From Haloarcula sp. CBA1127 (GTDB lineage Archaea > Halobacteriota > Halobacteria > Halobacteriales > Haloarculaceae): a stretch of 64,000 nt of DNA. Numbering within the stretch: position 1 is the first letter of the stretch; the number at the start of each line of letters is the position of its first letter. Where the stretch lies: the NCBI RefSeq assembly GCF_001485575.1, contig NZ_BCNB01000006.1, forward strand, positions 496,001 to 560,000, in the 5' to 3' direction. Shown piece by piece: positions 8,303-18,164 of the stretch. The position numbers and the translations under genes are program-made. The notes beneath the pieces were generated by a model that worked only from the letters and a program-made list of their open reading frames with translations, had not been told where the DNA came from and ran no database searches.

Positions 8303-8656
8303 CTATAGGAACTCCCGGACCTCAGAGTACCACATATCGTGCTCGTCAACGGCGTCGATGGCCTCAGCGATGCGAACGGCGATGGCGTGCCAGCAGAGCT
8401 GGTCGGGGTCGTCGGTGTCGAGGTTGTACTCGCTGTCGGCGCAGGTACAGCCGCCGTCCTCGACGATGTACTCGTCGTCGTGGCCGACGACGACCGTGAA
8501 ATCACGGTACTGCTTGACGCGGCTCTCGCCGACGGCCTCGATAGCCTGATGGCCGCGGTCATCGTGAACGTCGACGATAGCCGACACTGCGTCGGGGGTC
8601 AGCTCCCCGGCGGCTTCGAGGTCGGCCACCCACTCCTCGACTCCGGTCACATCCAT
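8303..8656 (-). CDS. SWIM zinc-finger domain protein
   Basis: This acidic 117-residue protein has a CxC...CxH arrangement in the second half: CTC followed about 16 residues later by CWH, which is the SWIM zinc-finger pattern. The preceding strands (SRVKQYRDFTVVVGHDDEYIVED) also fit SWIM proteins. SWIM domains bind DNA or proteins; some archaeal members are linked to recombination (RadA paralogues), but no such neighbour exists here. The gene is convergent with the decarboxylase-like gene across three hairpins. Confidence 0.8.
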   Translation of the reverse strand: MDVTGVEEWVADLEAAGELTPDAVSAIVDVHDDRGHQAIEAVGESRVKQYRDFTVVVGHDDEYIVEDGGCTCADSEYNLDTDDPDQLCWHAIAVRIAEAIDAVDEHDMWYSEVREFL

Positions 8657-8790
8657 GCTACGGAAAGGGGTGACAAAACGGCGTCGGCTTCAGCAGCCAA
8701 GCCCCGGGTGGCTCGCAGCCGACAGCAGGGGATTATCAGCGCTTGTACTGTGCCCAGAAGAATAAACACGGACTGTGGGTTCCTTCCGAC

Positions 8791-10473
8791 ATGAACCTCG
8801 ACCTCCCGTGGCTAGCGCTGGGCTCGTTTGCCTCGGGGATCGGGTCGCTGTATCTGCTGGCCCAGCTCCGGGCACACTGGGACAAGCCCGGCGCGCGGTG
8901 GTTCGTCGCGACCATCGTCACACAGACGGTCTGGTGTTTCAGCTACGGCGTGGCGCTGCTGGTGTTCGACCCGACACTGCGCCTCGCTCTGGAGATGGTG
9001 TCCTGGCTGGGCATCATCTGGATTGGCTTCTGTTTTCTCTCGTTCGCGCTGGGATACACGGGTCGGACGAATGTCCTCGAAAGCGGCTGGTACCGTGGCG
9101 TGGCGGTGCTGCCGCTCGTCGAAACGGCGCTTGTCGTCACGAACCCGGTCCACACCGTGGTCTGGCAGGGCTTCCGGGTCGTACCGGCTGCCGGCGGCGC
9201 AGGAGCCGAGTACGCTGTCTTGCCGGTGGGACTGCTCACGATCATCGTCGCAATGCTGTTCGTCAGCTTCGGGACCCTACTGGTGTTCGATACGGTCGTC
9301 AGCTACGGCCCGCTGTACCGGCGCGAGGCGCTGGCGGTCGGCCTGAGTCCCATACCGCCCGGGGCCGCGGTGTTGCTGTGGGCCGGCGGGGTCGGACCGG
9401 TTCCGGCGGTGAACCTGACGCCGCTCCTGTTCCTGCCCCACGTCGGGCTGGATCTGTACGCGTTCGTTCGCAGCGATATGTTCGAGTTCCACCCAGCGAC
9501 CCGGCGGGCCGGCGAGCGGGCGGCCATCCACGACATCGCCACGCCCGTCGCCATCGTCGACGAACAGGGCCGGGTCGTGAACCTCAACCCCGCCGCCGAA
9601 CAGATGTTCGCCGTCGACAAGCACGAGGCACTGACGGAGCCGCTGAACGATTTTCTGGGCGACGACGATATCGCGACCGACGGCGGGAGTTCACGGGTGT
9701 CTATCGAGGCCGGTGGTCGACACCGCGAGTTCAAGATCCGGCAGACGGCGCTCCGCGACGAGACAGGCACGCAACTGGGGTATACGGTCGTCTTTCAGGA
9801 CATCACCGACGAGATCCGCCGCGAGCGCCGTCTCGAAGTGCTCAATCGTTTTCTCAGACACAACGTCCGCAACGAGAGCGTCGTCATCCAGGCCCGGGCA
9901 GAACTGCTGGCGACGGAACTCGACGGCGACCACGCCGACTACGCGGCGACTATCGAGGAGTCGGTCGGTCGGCTGGTCGACTCCGGCCAGAAGGCCCGGA
10001 CCCTCGCCGAAGCGGGGGCCGGAGATGCGACCCCCGAACCCGTCGTGCTGGCCGACCTCGCCGCCGAAGTCATCGACGCAGCCCGCGAGGAACACGGTGG
10101 CTCGGTCACGGTTGAGATGCCCGACGACCTCCGGCTGACGACCCAGCCCGCCCTGCTGGAAATCCTGCTCACCAACCTCGTCGAGAACGCTCTCCAGCAC
10201 GTTCCGGACGCCGTCGTCACTGTCAGCGCGGAGGTCGATGACGACGATGTCGTGCTGACCGTCAGCGACAACGGCCCCGGGGTGCCCGAACACGAACTTG
10301 GCGTGCTGGAGCGGGGCCGCGAGACGGACCTGAACCACGGCAGCGGCATCGGCCTCTGGCTCGTCCGCTGGACCGCGACGACGCTGGAAGGGGACCTCGA
10401 TTTCGACACGAGCGACGGGACGACGGTGACCGTTCGACTGCCTCAGGAGCGGACGGCCGCCGAAGCAGAGTGA
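8791..10473 (+). CDS. 7TM-PAS sensor histidine kinase
   Basis: The protein has 560 residues. About seven hydrophobic segments in residues 1-225 match the haloarchaeal histidine-kinase N-terminal 7TM region. A PAS domain follows (about 245-345; IATPVAIVDEQGRVVNLNPAAE), then the dimerisation/phosphoacceptor helix with H357 in RHNVRNE. The ATPase domain has N-box NLVENALQH, G1 DNGPGVPEHE and G2 GSGIGLWLV. The ATG at 8791 starts directly before the first membrane span; the earlier ATG at 8743 adds only polar residues. No response regulator is adjacent, so it is an orphan kinase. Confidence 0.93.
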   Translation: MNLDLPWLALGSFASGIGSLYLLAQLRAHWDKPGARWFVATIVTQTVWCFSYGVALLVFDPTLRLALEMVSWLGIIWIGFCFLSFALGYTGRTNVLESGWYRGVAVLPLVETALVVTNPVHTVVWQGFRVVPAAGGAGAEYAVLPVGLLTIIVAMLFVSFGTLLVFDTVVSYGPLYRREALAVGLSPIPPGAAVLLWAGGVGPVPAVNLTPLLFLPHVGLDLYAFVRSDMFEFHPATRRAGERAAIHDIATPVAIVDEQGRVVNLNPAAEQMFAVDKHEALTEPLNDFLGDDDIATDGGSSRVSIEAGGRHREFKIRQTALRDETGTQLGYTVVFQDITDEIRRERRLEVLNRFLRHNVRNESVVIQARAELLATELDGDHADYAATIEESVGRLVDSGQKARTLAEAGAGDATPEPVVLADLAAEVIDAAREEHGGSVTVEMPDDLRLTTQPALLEILLTNLVENALQHVPDAVVTVSAEVDDDDVVLTVSDNGPGVPEHELGVLERGRETDLNHGSGIGLWLVRWTATTLEGDLDFDTSDGTTVTVRLPQERTAAEAE

Positions 10474-10569
10474 GTGTGGAATCGTCGTAGACAGCCGAGA
10501 TAGCTGACCGAGCCGCCTGCGATTACACAGCCGACCAGGCTCAGTGCCACTGCACAGTCGACATCGGGC

Positions 10570-10683
10570 GGGACTGAAAGGGGCCGGTCGCTCGACATGC
10601 GAGACGACGTAAGCACTGGAACGAGCGAAGCGAGTGAAGGGCGCAGCGAGTCGCAGCGGTCGAGCGACCGGGGGCTTTCTGGC
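10570..10683 (+). repeat. Intergenic element, copy 1 (GGGACTGAAAGGGGCC ... GGGGGCTTTCTGGC)
   Basis: This 114-bp non-coding element lies between the kinase gene and trm1. Its ends, GGGACTGAAAGGGGCC (10570-10585) and GGGGGCTTTCTGGC (10670-10683), recur exactly on the opposite strand at 42534-42717. The interior is a series of short GAGCGAAGCGAG-type imperfect palindromes that could fold into hairpins. GAAAG near one end could pair with CTTTC at the other. The rest of 10474-10762 holds nothing else recognisable. Confidence 0.7.
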
Positions 10684-10762
10684 TGTTTGCAGTAAATCAA
10701 GCACCGCTAGACCCAACAGGCAGGTTCGAACGACTTAACGGCGCCCGCACGGACCGGAGAGT

Positions 10763-11866
10763 ATGCGCGTCAGTGAGGGCCGGGTGACGGTCACGGTGCC
10801 GGAACAGCCGGAGGCGGGAAAGGGTGCAGACGTGTTCTTCAACCCCGTTCAGGAGCTGAACCGCGACATCACCGTGGCGGCGCTGCGGGCCTACCGAGAG
10901 CGAACCCCCCGCGTGTCGACGTATCTGGACGCCACCGCCGCCAGCGGCATCCGGGGCGTCCGTGCGGCGGCCAACGACTGGGAGACGACGCTGTGTGATA
11001 TCGACGACGACGCGACGGCGCTGTGTGAACAGAACCTCGAACGCAACGACCTCGCGGCCTCGGTCCGGCGGTCGGACGCAAACGTGCTCATGCACTCCGA
11101 GGCCTTCGACGTGGTCGACGTGGACCCCTTCGGGACGCCGATCCCCTTCGCCGACGCGGCGGTGCAGGGGACCAAACACCTCCTCTGTGTGACGGCCACC
11201 GACACCGCGCCGCTGTGTGGGGCGCACTTCGAGAGCGGCGTCCGCTCGTACGGCGCAGTGCCGCGAAACACCGAATTCCACGCAGAGATGGGGATGCGGG
11301 TGCTCCTGTCGGCGATGGTCCGCACCGCCGCCCGCTACGACATTGCCGCCCGGCCGATTCTCAGCCACGCGACCAAGCACTACGCCCGGACCTATCTAGA
11401 GTTCGACCACGGCGCAAAAGTCGCCAACGACTGCATCGACGAACTCGGCTACGTCCACCACTGCCAGCACTGCCTCTGGCGCGACCACGACTACGGCCTC
11501 ATCGCCGACCCGCCCGAGGACTGTCCGGTCTGTGACGAACACCTCCAGACGGCCGGCCCCATCTGGCTCGGTCGGACCTGTGACCCCGAGTTCGTCAGCG
11601 CCGTTTCCGAACAGGTCACAGAGGAGATGGGCACCGCCGACGAAGCCAAAGAACTGCTGGCGACACTCAGAGACGAAATCGACACGCCGACACACTACGA
11701 CCAGCACCGCCTCTGCAAGCGCTGGGGGCGCGGCGCGGAAGCCATGGACGAGTTCATCGAGAAGCTCCGCGACGCTGGCTACGCGGCCTCCCGAACGCAC
11801 TACGGCGGCACGACGTTCAAGACGGACGCCGACGTGGTGGAGATCCGCGAAGCGACGGCGGAGTAA
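10763..11866 (+). CDS. trm1: tRNA (guanine-26 N2)-dimethyltransferase Trm1
   Basis: The protein has 367 residues. Near the start, [16 protein letters not shown] is the Trm1 signature. The SAM-binding region is [15 protein letters not shown], and [13 protein letters not shown] is the catalytic DPF/Y-G motif. A C-terminal zinc-binding stretch (CQHCLW...CPVC) and a wHTH-like tail ([13 protein letters not shown]) complete the archaeal Trm1 layout. It methylates G26 of tRNAs using SAM. It is monocistronic. Confidence 0.95.
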   Translation: MRVSEGRVTVTVPEQPEAGKGADVFFNPVQELNRDITVAALRAYRERTPRVSTYLDATAASGIRGVRAAANDWETTLCDIDDDATALCEQNLERNDLAASVRRSDANVLMHSEAFDVVDVDPFGTPIPFADAAVQGTKHLLCVTATDTAPLCGAHFESGVRSYGAVPRNTEFHAEMGMRVLLSAMVRTAARYDIAARPILSHATKHYARTYLEFDHGAKVANDCIDELGYVHHCQHCLWRDHDYGLIADPPEDCPVCDEHLQTAGPIWLGRTCDPEFVSAVSEQVTEEMGTADEAKELLATLRDEIDTPTHYDQHRLCKRWGRGAEAMDEFIEKLRDAGYAASRTHYGGTTFKTDADVVEIREATAE

Positions 11867-11928
11867 CGGACTACGGGAGTCCAGACAGTAACCGAGGATT
11901 GCAAACAGAGTGCGAGTCGAGCTAATTC

Positions 11929-12345
11929 TTACCGACCGTTCGCCCGACCGACGCTCTCTCGAACCGCGGAGACGAGGTCGTAGCCCAGCAGGTACACCGG
12001 GCGCAGGAAGTAGTTCGCCATCCCCGCGAGACCGAGCAGCCCGCCGATGGCCTGCATCTCGCCGGGCGTGGCCGACAGGCGGACGAGCAGCGGCAGCACC
12101 GTGATGAGCGGCGCGAGCCACAGCGACTGGACAATGCCGTCCATATCGACACCAGCGACGGGACCGAATCGGTCCTCGTCCGGACGGGCAACGAATAGAA
12201 CAGCCGTCAGTACCAGCAGGCCAACGACAATCGGCAGGGACGCGCCGACCCCGGCGACACCGAAGCCGATAGCTAGTGCGGCCGCGACGAGCAACAGGAC
12301 GGTCACCTGCATCGTCCCGTGCCGGATGGCCGCTTCCGTATCCAT
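11929..12345 (-). CDS. Four-segment membrane protein, uncharacterised
   Basis: This 138-residue protein begins MDTEAAIRHGTMQ and has four hydrophobic segments (roughly 13-35, 38-55, 70-92 and 98-118). Haloarchaeal membrane proteins of this kind are common and uncharacterised. I took the ATG at 12345 because the longer frame (to 12720) runs antisense through the MATE gene and is Arg/Pro/Ser-rich noise. It is divergent from the MATE gene across 94 bases that must hold both promoters. Function unknown. Confidence 0.75.
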   Translation of the reverse strand: MDTEAAIRHGTMQVTVLLLVAAALAIGFGVAGVGASLPIVVGLLVLTAVLFVARPDEDRFGPVAGVDMDGIVQSLWLAPLITVLPLLVRLSATPGEMQAIGGLLGLAGMANYFLRPVYLLGYDLVSAVRESVGRANGR

Positions 12346-12439
12346 ATCCGGTCGTTGCAGCGGCGCTGTATAAACCCTGTGAGGGCGGCTCCCCTTTCTT
12401 AACACCTTTCGGGTTCGACCGCAAAGCAGTGGCGAACAC

Positions 12440-13876
12440 GTGCCCTCCACGTACAATCCGGTCCGTGGCGTCCTGCTGTTCATCGGCGGCCTGCTCGCGC
12501 GGTTCGACCTCGTCGAGCGCGAGCGGGTCCGACGAGCGACGGACCTGTCCTGGCCCCGGATCGTCACCGGGCTCGCGCGGATGTCGAAGTCGACGGTCGA
12601 CGTGGCGATGGTGGGGCTAGCACTCGGACCGACCGCCATCGCCGGCGTCGGCTTCGCCGCGCCGTTCTGGGAACTGGTGTTCGCGCTGGGCGGCGGCGTC
12701 GCCGGCGGGACAATCGGCATGGTGTCCCAGCGCTACGGTGCCGACGCCGGCGAGGAACTGGCGGTCACCGTCACGACCAGCGCCACTGTCGTACTCGGGC
12801 TGACACTTCCGCTGGCGGCGGCGTACTGGGTCGTCCCCGGACTGCTCGTCGACCTCGTCGGAACGGGGTCCGAAGCCGTCGGATACGGGGTCCAGTACCT
12901 GCGCGTCGCCGCCCTCGGTGTCCCCTTCGCCGCACTGAACCTCATCGCCAGTCGGACGCTCGTGGGAGCCGACGACGCCTGGACGCCGATGCTGTTGCGG
13001 GCCGGCGGCGCGGTCGTCAACATCGCATTGAACGCCGTCTTCATCTTCGGATTCGGCCTCGGCGTCGTCGGTGCGGCCCTGGGCACGGTCATTGCGAACG
13101 TGCTGGTCACGGCTGGGTTCGCCGTCGGACTGGCTCGCGGTGGCCTGCCGATCATCGGCGCGTTCCCGGTCCGGGTTCCGGTGTCGCGACCGTTACTCGA
13201 CCGGAGACTGGGGCGAGACCTCGCGAAAACCGGGACCCCGCTCGTGGGAGCCAACCTCGCACGGACCGGGGCGCAGTTCCCTCGGCTGTTCATCGTCGGC
13301 TTGTTCGGGCCTGGCGTCGTCTCGGCCTACGTCGTGGCACTCCGCGTCCGGGCGCTGCTTGACACGCCGAACTGGGGACTGAGCCTCGCATCGAGTAGCC
13401 TCGTCGGGCAAGCACTCGGCGACGATGACGAGGCCGAGGCGACCGTCTGGGCGGAGACAGTACTCCGGTTGAGTATTGGCGTGTACATCGTCGTCGCAGC
13501 GACGCTGCTCCCGTTCTCACGGGGCATCGCCCGTCTGTTCGTTTCGGACCCCACGGTGCTCCCGCTGGTGACGGTGTTCGTCGCCGTCGCGTGTGCCAGT
13601 GTCGTGTTCCGTGGCGTCGACGGCGGCTCAGTCGGGCCGCTCCGGGCCAGCGGCGACACGCGCTGGCCGTTTTACTCACAGCTGGCCGGAATGTACCTGT
13701 TCGCCCTCCCGCTGGCGTATCTCGGCTACGTCACGCCGCTCGGCGAACTCGCGCTGTACGCCTCGCTCGTCGTCGAGACGGCGGTTCCCGCGGCGGTGAC
13801 GTACTATCGGTTCCGCTCGGGAACGTGGCGGGTCGTGAGCCGGTCGTACCGGCCCGACGCAGCGCTCGACGACTGA
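12440..13876 (+). CDS. MATE family efflux transporter
   Basis: The protein has 478 residues from a GTG start with about 12 hydrophobic segments in two homologous halves. MATE features include PRIVTGLARMSKSTVDVAMVG at the first helix and VAGGTIGMVSQRYGA in the second. These are Na+- or H+-coupled exporters of cationic compounds. A second MATE gene at 18758 shares the family but is clearly different in sequence and has a TetR regulator, whereas this one does not. The BrkB-like gene starts 70 bases downstream, so co-transcription is possible. Confidence 0.92.
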   Translation: MPSTYNPVRGVLLFIGGLLARFDLVERERVRRATDLSWPRIVTGLARMSKSTVDVAMVGLALGPTAIAGVGFAAPFWELVFALGGGVAGGTIGMVSQRYGADAGEELAVTVTTSATVVLGLTLPLAAAYWVVPGLLVDLVGTGSEAVGYGVQYLRVAALGVPFAALNLIASRTLVGADDAWTPMLLRAGGAVVNIALNAVFIFGFGLGVVGAALGTVIANVLVTAGFAVGLARGGLPIIGAFPVRVPVSRPLLDRRLGRDLAKTGTPLVGANLARTGAQFPRLFIVGLFGPGVVSAYVVALRVRALLDTPNWGLSLASSSLVGQALGDDDEAEATVWAETVLRLSIGVYIVVAATLLPFSRGIARLFVSDPTVLPLVTVFVAVACASVVFRGVDGGSVGPLRASGDTRWPFYSQLAGMYLFALPLAYLGYVTPLGELALYASLVVETAVPAAVTYYRFRSGTWRVVSRSYRPDAALDD

Positions 13877-13946
13877 GATGGCGTCGATGGCCGACTGACA
13901 TCAGCCAGTCGACAGTATATTTGTGGCTCCACTCTGACGTGCTCGG

Positions 13947-15182
13947 GTGGACCGCACACGCGCTGTCTCCGTCGGTCGGGCTGTCATCCGTACCGTTCAG
14001 GAGGAAGAGGTCTCCTTTCTCGCCGCTGGCATCGCCTACTACATGTTCGTCTCGCTCCTGCCGCTGTTGTTGCTGACGCTGGTCGTCGGCACGCTGGCGG
14101 GCGGAGAAGCCTTCGCCGAGCGGATCGTGACGGCGGCGGGAGACGTGCTCACACCGGCGGCGTCGACACTGCTCGAAGACGCGCTGACCAGCGGGGCCGG
14201 TCGCGGTGGTGCGACTGTGCTCGGTGTCGGCGTGACGCTGTGGAGCGCGCTCAAGGTGTTCCGCGGACTGGATACGGCCTTCAGTCGCGTCTACGGGACG
14301 GACGGCCCCGACTCGATTGTCGGCGAAGTCATCGACGGGCTGGCTGCGCTGGGTGGCATCGGTATCGCACTGGTCGGGCTCGGTATCATCGGCGCGTTCG
14401 GGACGGTGCTGGGCGTGCAGGTCGCGCTCGGCGGGCTCGCGCTCGTTCCCGTGCTGGCAGTCGCCTTCCTTCCGCTGTACTACCTCTTTCCCGACCAAGA
14501 GATGACACTGCAGGAGGCCATCCCCGGCGCGGTGTTCGCCGGCGTCGGGTGGACACTGCTCGGGACGGGATTCAACGTCTACGCGGCGCAGGCCGATTCC
14601 TATCAGGTGTATGGCGTCATCGGTGGGGTCCTGTTGCTCGTGACGTGGTTTTACTTCGCCGGACAGGTGCTTCTCGTGGGGGCAGCGGTCAACGCGGCGC
14701 TCGCGGACCGGCAACTACAACAGGTATCGCGCCGACGGTCCGGCAAAGCGATGAGTGAGGACGCTGACGAGACCGACACGCCCCCGCCGGCCGGCGCCGA
14801 TACGCCCGGCCGAGACGCCGACGAGTTGACAGATGAGGAACTACAGGAACTCCGCGAGGAGTTCGAGTCATTCCGTGAGGACATCGAGGGCCGGACGCTC
14901 CACCGTGACGAGGTGCGGTCGGACCTCAAACAGTACGTCCGCCGCCGGATGCGCCGCGGCCACGCCCGCCAGTGGGGTCCCTACATCGTCTTGCTGTACG
15001 GTACGATCATGACCCTTGGCGCGTTCTACTACCTGAAGGGGCTCTGGGCCGTGCTGGCGATGCTGGTCATCTGGCTGTCGACGCTCGGCCTCTACGCCGT
15101 GATGATTGCGGTCGGTGTGACGCTTACTGCCACCGGCCTCCCCGGACGACTCGTCGACCGCGTGCGTGACTGGCGACAGTGA
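13947..15182 (+). CDS. YihY/BrkB family membrane protein with extra C-terminal region
   Basis: The protein has 411 residues from a GTG start. Residues 1-260 match the YihY/BrkB family, with FLAAGIAYYMFVSLLPLLL, GLDTAFSRVYG and LLVTWFYFAGQVLLVGAA; these were long mis-named ribonuclease BN. An acidic linker (about 275-300), a charged helix (DEELQELREEFESFREDIEG) and two more hydrophobic segments (345-365, 370-395) follow, resembling a separate small haloarchaeal membrane protein fused on. Transport or envelope function is likely but undefined. Its stop overlaps the GTG of the PAP2 gene. Confidence 0.88.
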   Translation: MDRTRAVSVGRAVIRTVQEEEVSFLAAGIAYYMFVSLLPLLLLTLVVGTLAGGEAFAERIVTAAGDVLTPAASTLLEDALTSGAGRGGATVLGVGVTLWSALKVFRGLDTAFSRVYGTDGPDSIVGEVIDGLAALGGIGIALVGLGIIGAFGTVLGVQVALGGLALVPVLAVAFLPLYYLFPDQEMTLQEAIPGAVFAGVGWTLLGTGFNVYAAQADSYQVYGVIGGVLLLVTWFYFAGQVLLVGAAVNAALADRQLQQVSRRRSGKAMSEDADETDTPPPAGADTPGRDADELTDEELQELREEFESFREDIEGRTLHRDEVRSDLKQYVRRRMRRGHARQWGPYIVLLYGTIMTLGAFYYLKGLWAVLAMLVIWLSTLGLYAVMIAVGVTLTATGLPGRLVDRVRDWRQ

Positions 15183-16075
15183 TACGGGCTGTCGGCGTCA
15201 CCGAGGTGCTGTCAGCGTTGCCCGGCGCGGTCGTCGTGCTGTTCGCGCTGATCACCCAGCTTGGGGATTTCTGGTTCACGTTTCTGGCCTGTGGCCTGCT
15301 GTACTGGCTCGGCCCGTGGACGCCGAAATTTGGGCAGGACCTCACTCGCGACCGGACGGCGATGCTGGTGGCGCTACTCGCCGTCGGTGTCGCGCTCGTC
15401 GTGTCACTGAAGGGCGTGTTCGCGCTGCCGCGGCCGCCCGGGGCGGGCACAGCCACCCACGCCGAACTGCTCCCGGCGGCGCTACGGGGCGCCTACGAGT
15501 CGATGGCGACCGGAGAGGGGTTCGGCTTCCCGAGCGGCCACGCCACCCTTTCGCTGCTCGTCTGGGGCGGCATCGCATGGGCGCTCCGGGTCGGCACGCG
15601 TCGACAGCGCACCGCTGTCGCCGCGACAATCATTGCCCTCATCGGGCTCTCCCGACTGGTACTCGGCGTCCACTACCTCGCCGATATCGTTGCGGGCTTT
15701 GCCATCGCCGGGACAGCCCTCGCATTCGCCCTCGGCGCGCTCAAAACGCCCGAGCGGGTGTTTGGCCTCGCGGCCGTCATCGCCGTGGCAGGGCTGTTCG
15801 TCACCGGCGTTTCCCGCAATTCGGCCGGCGCGCTGGGTGTCGCTGTCGCGGGTGCCGTGGTCTGGGCGCTACTGGGAGATTCGATCCCGGAGCCGACCCG
15901 GCACGGTGTCGGTATCACGGCGCTGCTGGGCGTTGTCTCGGTCGGAGCGTTGCTCGGGGTGACGTTCGGGTTAGACCCGACACCGGGCATCGTCACGTTA
16001 CTTGCGGGGCTTGGGACCGGAGCGCTGCTAACGCTACCGCTGGCCGGTGAGCGCCTCGCAGAAAATACTGAATAG
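15179..16075 (+). CDS. PAP2-family membrane phosphatase
   Basis: The protein has 298 residues with several hydrophobic segments. The three PAP2 motifs are all present: KGVFALPRPP, FPSGHAT, and SRLVLGVHYLADI. It likely dephosphorylates a lipid or isoprenyl phosphate at the membrane. The C-terminal third adds further transmembrane helices beyond the core domain. The GTG start overlaps the BrkB-like stop (GTGA), so the pair is translationally coupled. Confidence 0.92.
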   Translation: MIRAVGVTEVLSALPGAVVVLFALITQLGDFWFTFLACGLLYWLGPWTPKFGQDLTRDRTAMLVALLAVGVALVVSLKGVFALPRPPGAGTATHAELLPAALRGAYESMATGEGFGFPSGHATLSLLVWGGIAWALRVGTRRQRTAVAATIIALIGLSRLVLGVHYLADIVAGFAIAGTALAFALGALKTPERVFGLAAVIAVAGLFVTGVSRNSAGALGVAVAGAVVWALLGDSIPEPTRHGVGITALLGVVSVGALLGVTFGLDPTPGIVTLLAGLGTGALLTLPLAGERLAENTE

Positions 16076-16083
16076 GGAGCCGT

Positions 16084-17439
16084 TTAGAACTTCTCGAGGT
16101 AGCGGTCGAGTTCCCAGTCGGAGACGTCGACAAGGTACTCCTTGTGCTCCTGCGTTTTGGCCTCAACGAAGTTCTCGTAGACGTGCTCGCCGAGTGCGTC
16201 CTGAATCACTTCGTCGTTTTCGAGCGCCTCGACGGCCTCGCCGAGGTTCGATGGGAGCGTGGTGATGCCGTACTCCTCGCGTTTCTCTTCGTCGAAGTCG
16301 TAGATGTTCTCGCGGACAGGGTCGTCGCACTCGAGCTCCTGTTCGACGCCGTCGAGACCGGCGTGGATGAGTGCGGCGAAGGCGAGGTACGGGTTACACG
16401 ACGGGTCGGGGAAGCGAGCCTCGATACGGCTTGCGGCCGGCGTTCGGGCGGCCGGCTTGCGGATGAGCGCCGAGCGGTTACGGTCGGACCAGGCGACGTA
16501 GACAGGCGCCTCGTAGCCCGGGACCAGACGCTTGTAGGAGTTCACGGTCGGGTTCGAGACGGCCGTGATAGCTGGTGCGTGCTTGAGGATACCGGCGGTG
16601 AAGCTCTTTGCCGTCTCGGAGAGGTTGAACTCGTCGTCCTCGTCGTGGAACGCGTTCTCGCCGTCCTCGGTGAACAGCGAGAGGTGCGTGTGCATCCCGG
16701 AGCCGTTGATCTTCGGGATGGGTTTCGGCATGAACGTCGCGTGCAGGTCGTGCTCAGCCGCGATGGCGCGGACGACAGAGCGGAAGGTTGCGACGTTGTC
16801 GGCCGTCGAGAGCGCGTCGTCGTAGGTGAAGTTGATCTCGTGCTGGCCCTGAGCGACCTCGTGGTGGGAGGCTTCGATGTCGAAGCCCATGTCTTCGAGG
16901 CCGTAGATGATGTCACGGCGCACGTCGGAGGCGAGGTCCTTCGGTGCGAGGTCGAAGTAGCCACCGGCGTCGTTGGTCTTGGTCGTCGCACGGCCCTCTT
17001 CGTCTTCTTCGAACAGGAAGAACTCGGGCTCGGGGGCGGCGTTGACCGTATAGCCCATGTCGTTTGCGCGCTCGATCGCACGCTTCAGGACGCCGCGCGG
17101 GTCACCGGAGAACGGTTCGCCGGTCGAGGTGTCGATGACATCACAGATGAGACGGGCACTGGAACCGCCTTCGACGTTTTCTCTCCACGGGAGCACGGAG
17201 AACGTCGAGGGGTCCGGGTCCAGACGCATGTCGGACTCCTGAATGCGGACGAAGCCGTTAATCGAGGAGCCGTCGAAGTAAATCCCCTCTGTGAACGCTT
17301 TCTCTGCCTGGTCGGCTGTGATCGAGACGTTCTTGATCGTGCCGAGGATGTCGGTAAACTGGAGCCGGAGGAAGTCGACGTTCTTCTCGTCGATTTCGTC
17401 GAGTACCTCCTGTGCCGCCTCTGAAAGTTCGCTTGTCAT
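16084..17439 (-). CDS. glnA: Glutamine synthetase, type I
   Basis: The protein has 451 residues. Motifs include the N-terminal [15 protein letters not shown], the metal/glutamate-site [31 protein letters not shown], and the C-terminal YLEKF. It condenses ammonia and glutamate with ATP and is the main nitrogen-assimilation enzyme. The ATG at 17439 gives the family start [16 protein letters not shown]; the longer frame to 17526 runs through the promoter. It is divergent from an Lrp-type regulator 126 bases away, an arrangement also known in other haloarchaea, so Lrp control is likely. Confidence 0.97.
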   Translation of the reverse strand: MTSELSEAAQEVLDEIDEKNVDFLRLQFTDILGTIKNVSITADQAEKAFTEGIYFDGSSINGFVRIQESDMRLDPDPSTFSVLPWRENVEGGSSARLICDVIDTSTGEPFSGDPRGVLKRAIERANDMGYTVNAAPEPEFFLFEEDEEGRATTKTNDAGGYFDLAPKDLASDVRRDIIYGLEDMGFDIEASHHEVAQGQHEINFTYDDALSTADNVATFRSVVRAIAAEHDLHATFMPKPIPKINGSGMHTHLSLFTEDGENAFHDEDDEFNLSETAKSFTAGILKHAPAITAVSNPTVNSYKRLVPGYEAPVYVAWSDRNRSALIRKPAARTPAASRIEARFPDPSCNPYLAFAALIHAGLDGVEQELECDDPVRENIYDFDEEKREEYGITTLPSNLGEAVEALENDEVIQDALGEHVYENFVEAKTQEHKEYLVDVSDWELDRYLEKF

Positions 17440-17565
17440 CTTTGGACACCCGATAGGAGCGGTGCTACTACTAAAACCCTGCTGATTTGCGCAAAGGTTT
17501 CGACGCTTTCGCTTACATTTGGACATTCGTAAAATTCTAATCCCTGGGGGGCGTCCCCCGATGTA
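17440..17565. promoter_or_regulatory. Divergent glnA-lrp promoter region
   Basis: These 126 bases separate the two start codons. On the minus strand a T-rich TATA-like stretch (complement of 17471-17477) is about 32 bases before the glnA ATG. On the plus strand AAAATTCTAA (17531-17540) is about 26 bases before the lrp ATG. TTTGGACA occurs twice (17441-17448 and 17518-17525). A GGGGG-GCGT-CCCCC hairpin (17546-17559) ends six bases before the lrp start. Lrp autoregulation here is inference. Confidence 0.5.
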
Positions 17566-18024
17566 ATGACGTACGAAAATCTCGACCGTGAGCTAGTGAA
17601 TGCACTTCTGGGTGACGGCCGTGCCAGCCTCCGAAGCCTTGGAGAAGACCTCGACGTGTCGGTAACGACCGTCTCAAACCACCTTTCCGATCTCGAGGAC
17701 GAGGGGATCATCAACGGGTATACCCCCAAAGTCGACTACGACAAGCTCGGTTACGACGTGACGGCCATCATTCAGCTCAAGGTGGAAGGGTCGTCGCTCC
17801 CGGCAGTCACCGAGGATCTCGAAGAGCACAAGCAGATGATCTCGGTGTACGAGGTCACCGGTGACTACGACGTCATCGCGGTCGGGAAGTTCACCGACAC
17901 TGACGGCATGAACGCCCAGATAAAGGAACTCCTCACCGACCCAGACATCAGGGAATCGAACACCTCCGTCGTGCTTAACGCCGCAAGCGAACACGAGCAG
18001 TTCGACCTCGACCTGAAGGAGTAG
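17566..18024 (+). CDS. lrp: Lrp/AsnC family transcription regulator
   Basis: The protein has 152 residues. An N-terminal HTH (about residues 8-55; [28 protein letters not shown]) is followed by an RAM/AsnC effector domain (about 65-140; [12 protein letters not shown]). Such proteins bind amino acids and form octamers. The position opposite glnA suggests control of glutamine synthetase and itself. The gene symbol rests on this context and could be one of several Lrp paralogues. Confidence 0.93.
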   Translation: MTYENLDRELVNALLGDGRASLRSLGEDLDVSVTTVSNHLSDLEDEGIINGYTPKVDYDKLGYDVTAIIQLKVEGSSLPAVTEDLEEHKQMISVYEVTGDYDVIAVGKFTDTDGMNAQIKELLTDPDIRESNTSVVLNAASEHEQFDLDLKE

Positions 18025-18136
18025 CGACCGCCCTTCTACCGTCGTTCCGAGCGGTCCCCGAGCGACGGCTCCCGGGAATCTGATTTCCGGGTGGCATGGC
18101 ACGCGAACCCAGCCTCAAATGGTACCGACGAATACT

Positions 18137-18150
18137 TGACTGACCAGTCA
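18137..18150. promoter_or_regulatory. TetR-type operator palindrome
   Basis: TGACTG-AC-CAGTCA is a perfect 6-2-6 palindrome, 14 bases before the TetR-family ATG at 18165. It overlaps the region expected to carry the TATA box and transcription start. This strongly suggests autorepression of the regulator-transporter operon by the encoded TetR protein. Confidence 0.7.
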
Positions 18151-18164
18151 GTTAGTTACGCGTA

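Noticed and set aside
12346-12720. In-frame N-terminal extension of the four-segment membrane protein
   Set aside because: It overlaps the divergent MATE gene and is low-quality shadow sequence.
17441-17525. TTTGGACA direct repeat in the glnA-lrp gap as an Lrp-binding site
   Set aside because: Only two 8-base copies 77 bases apart, too weak to call as a regulatory site by itself.
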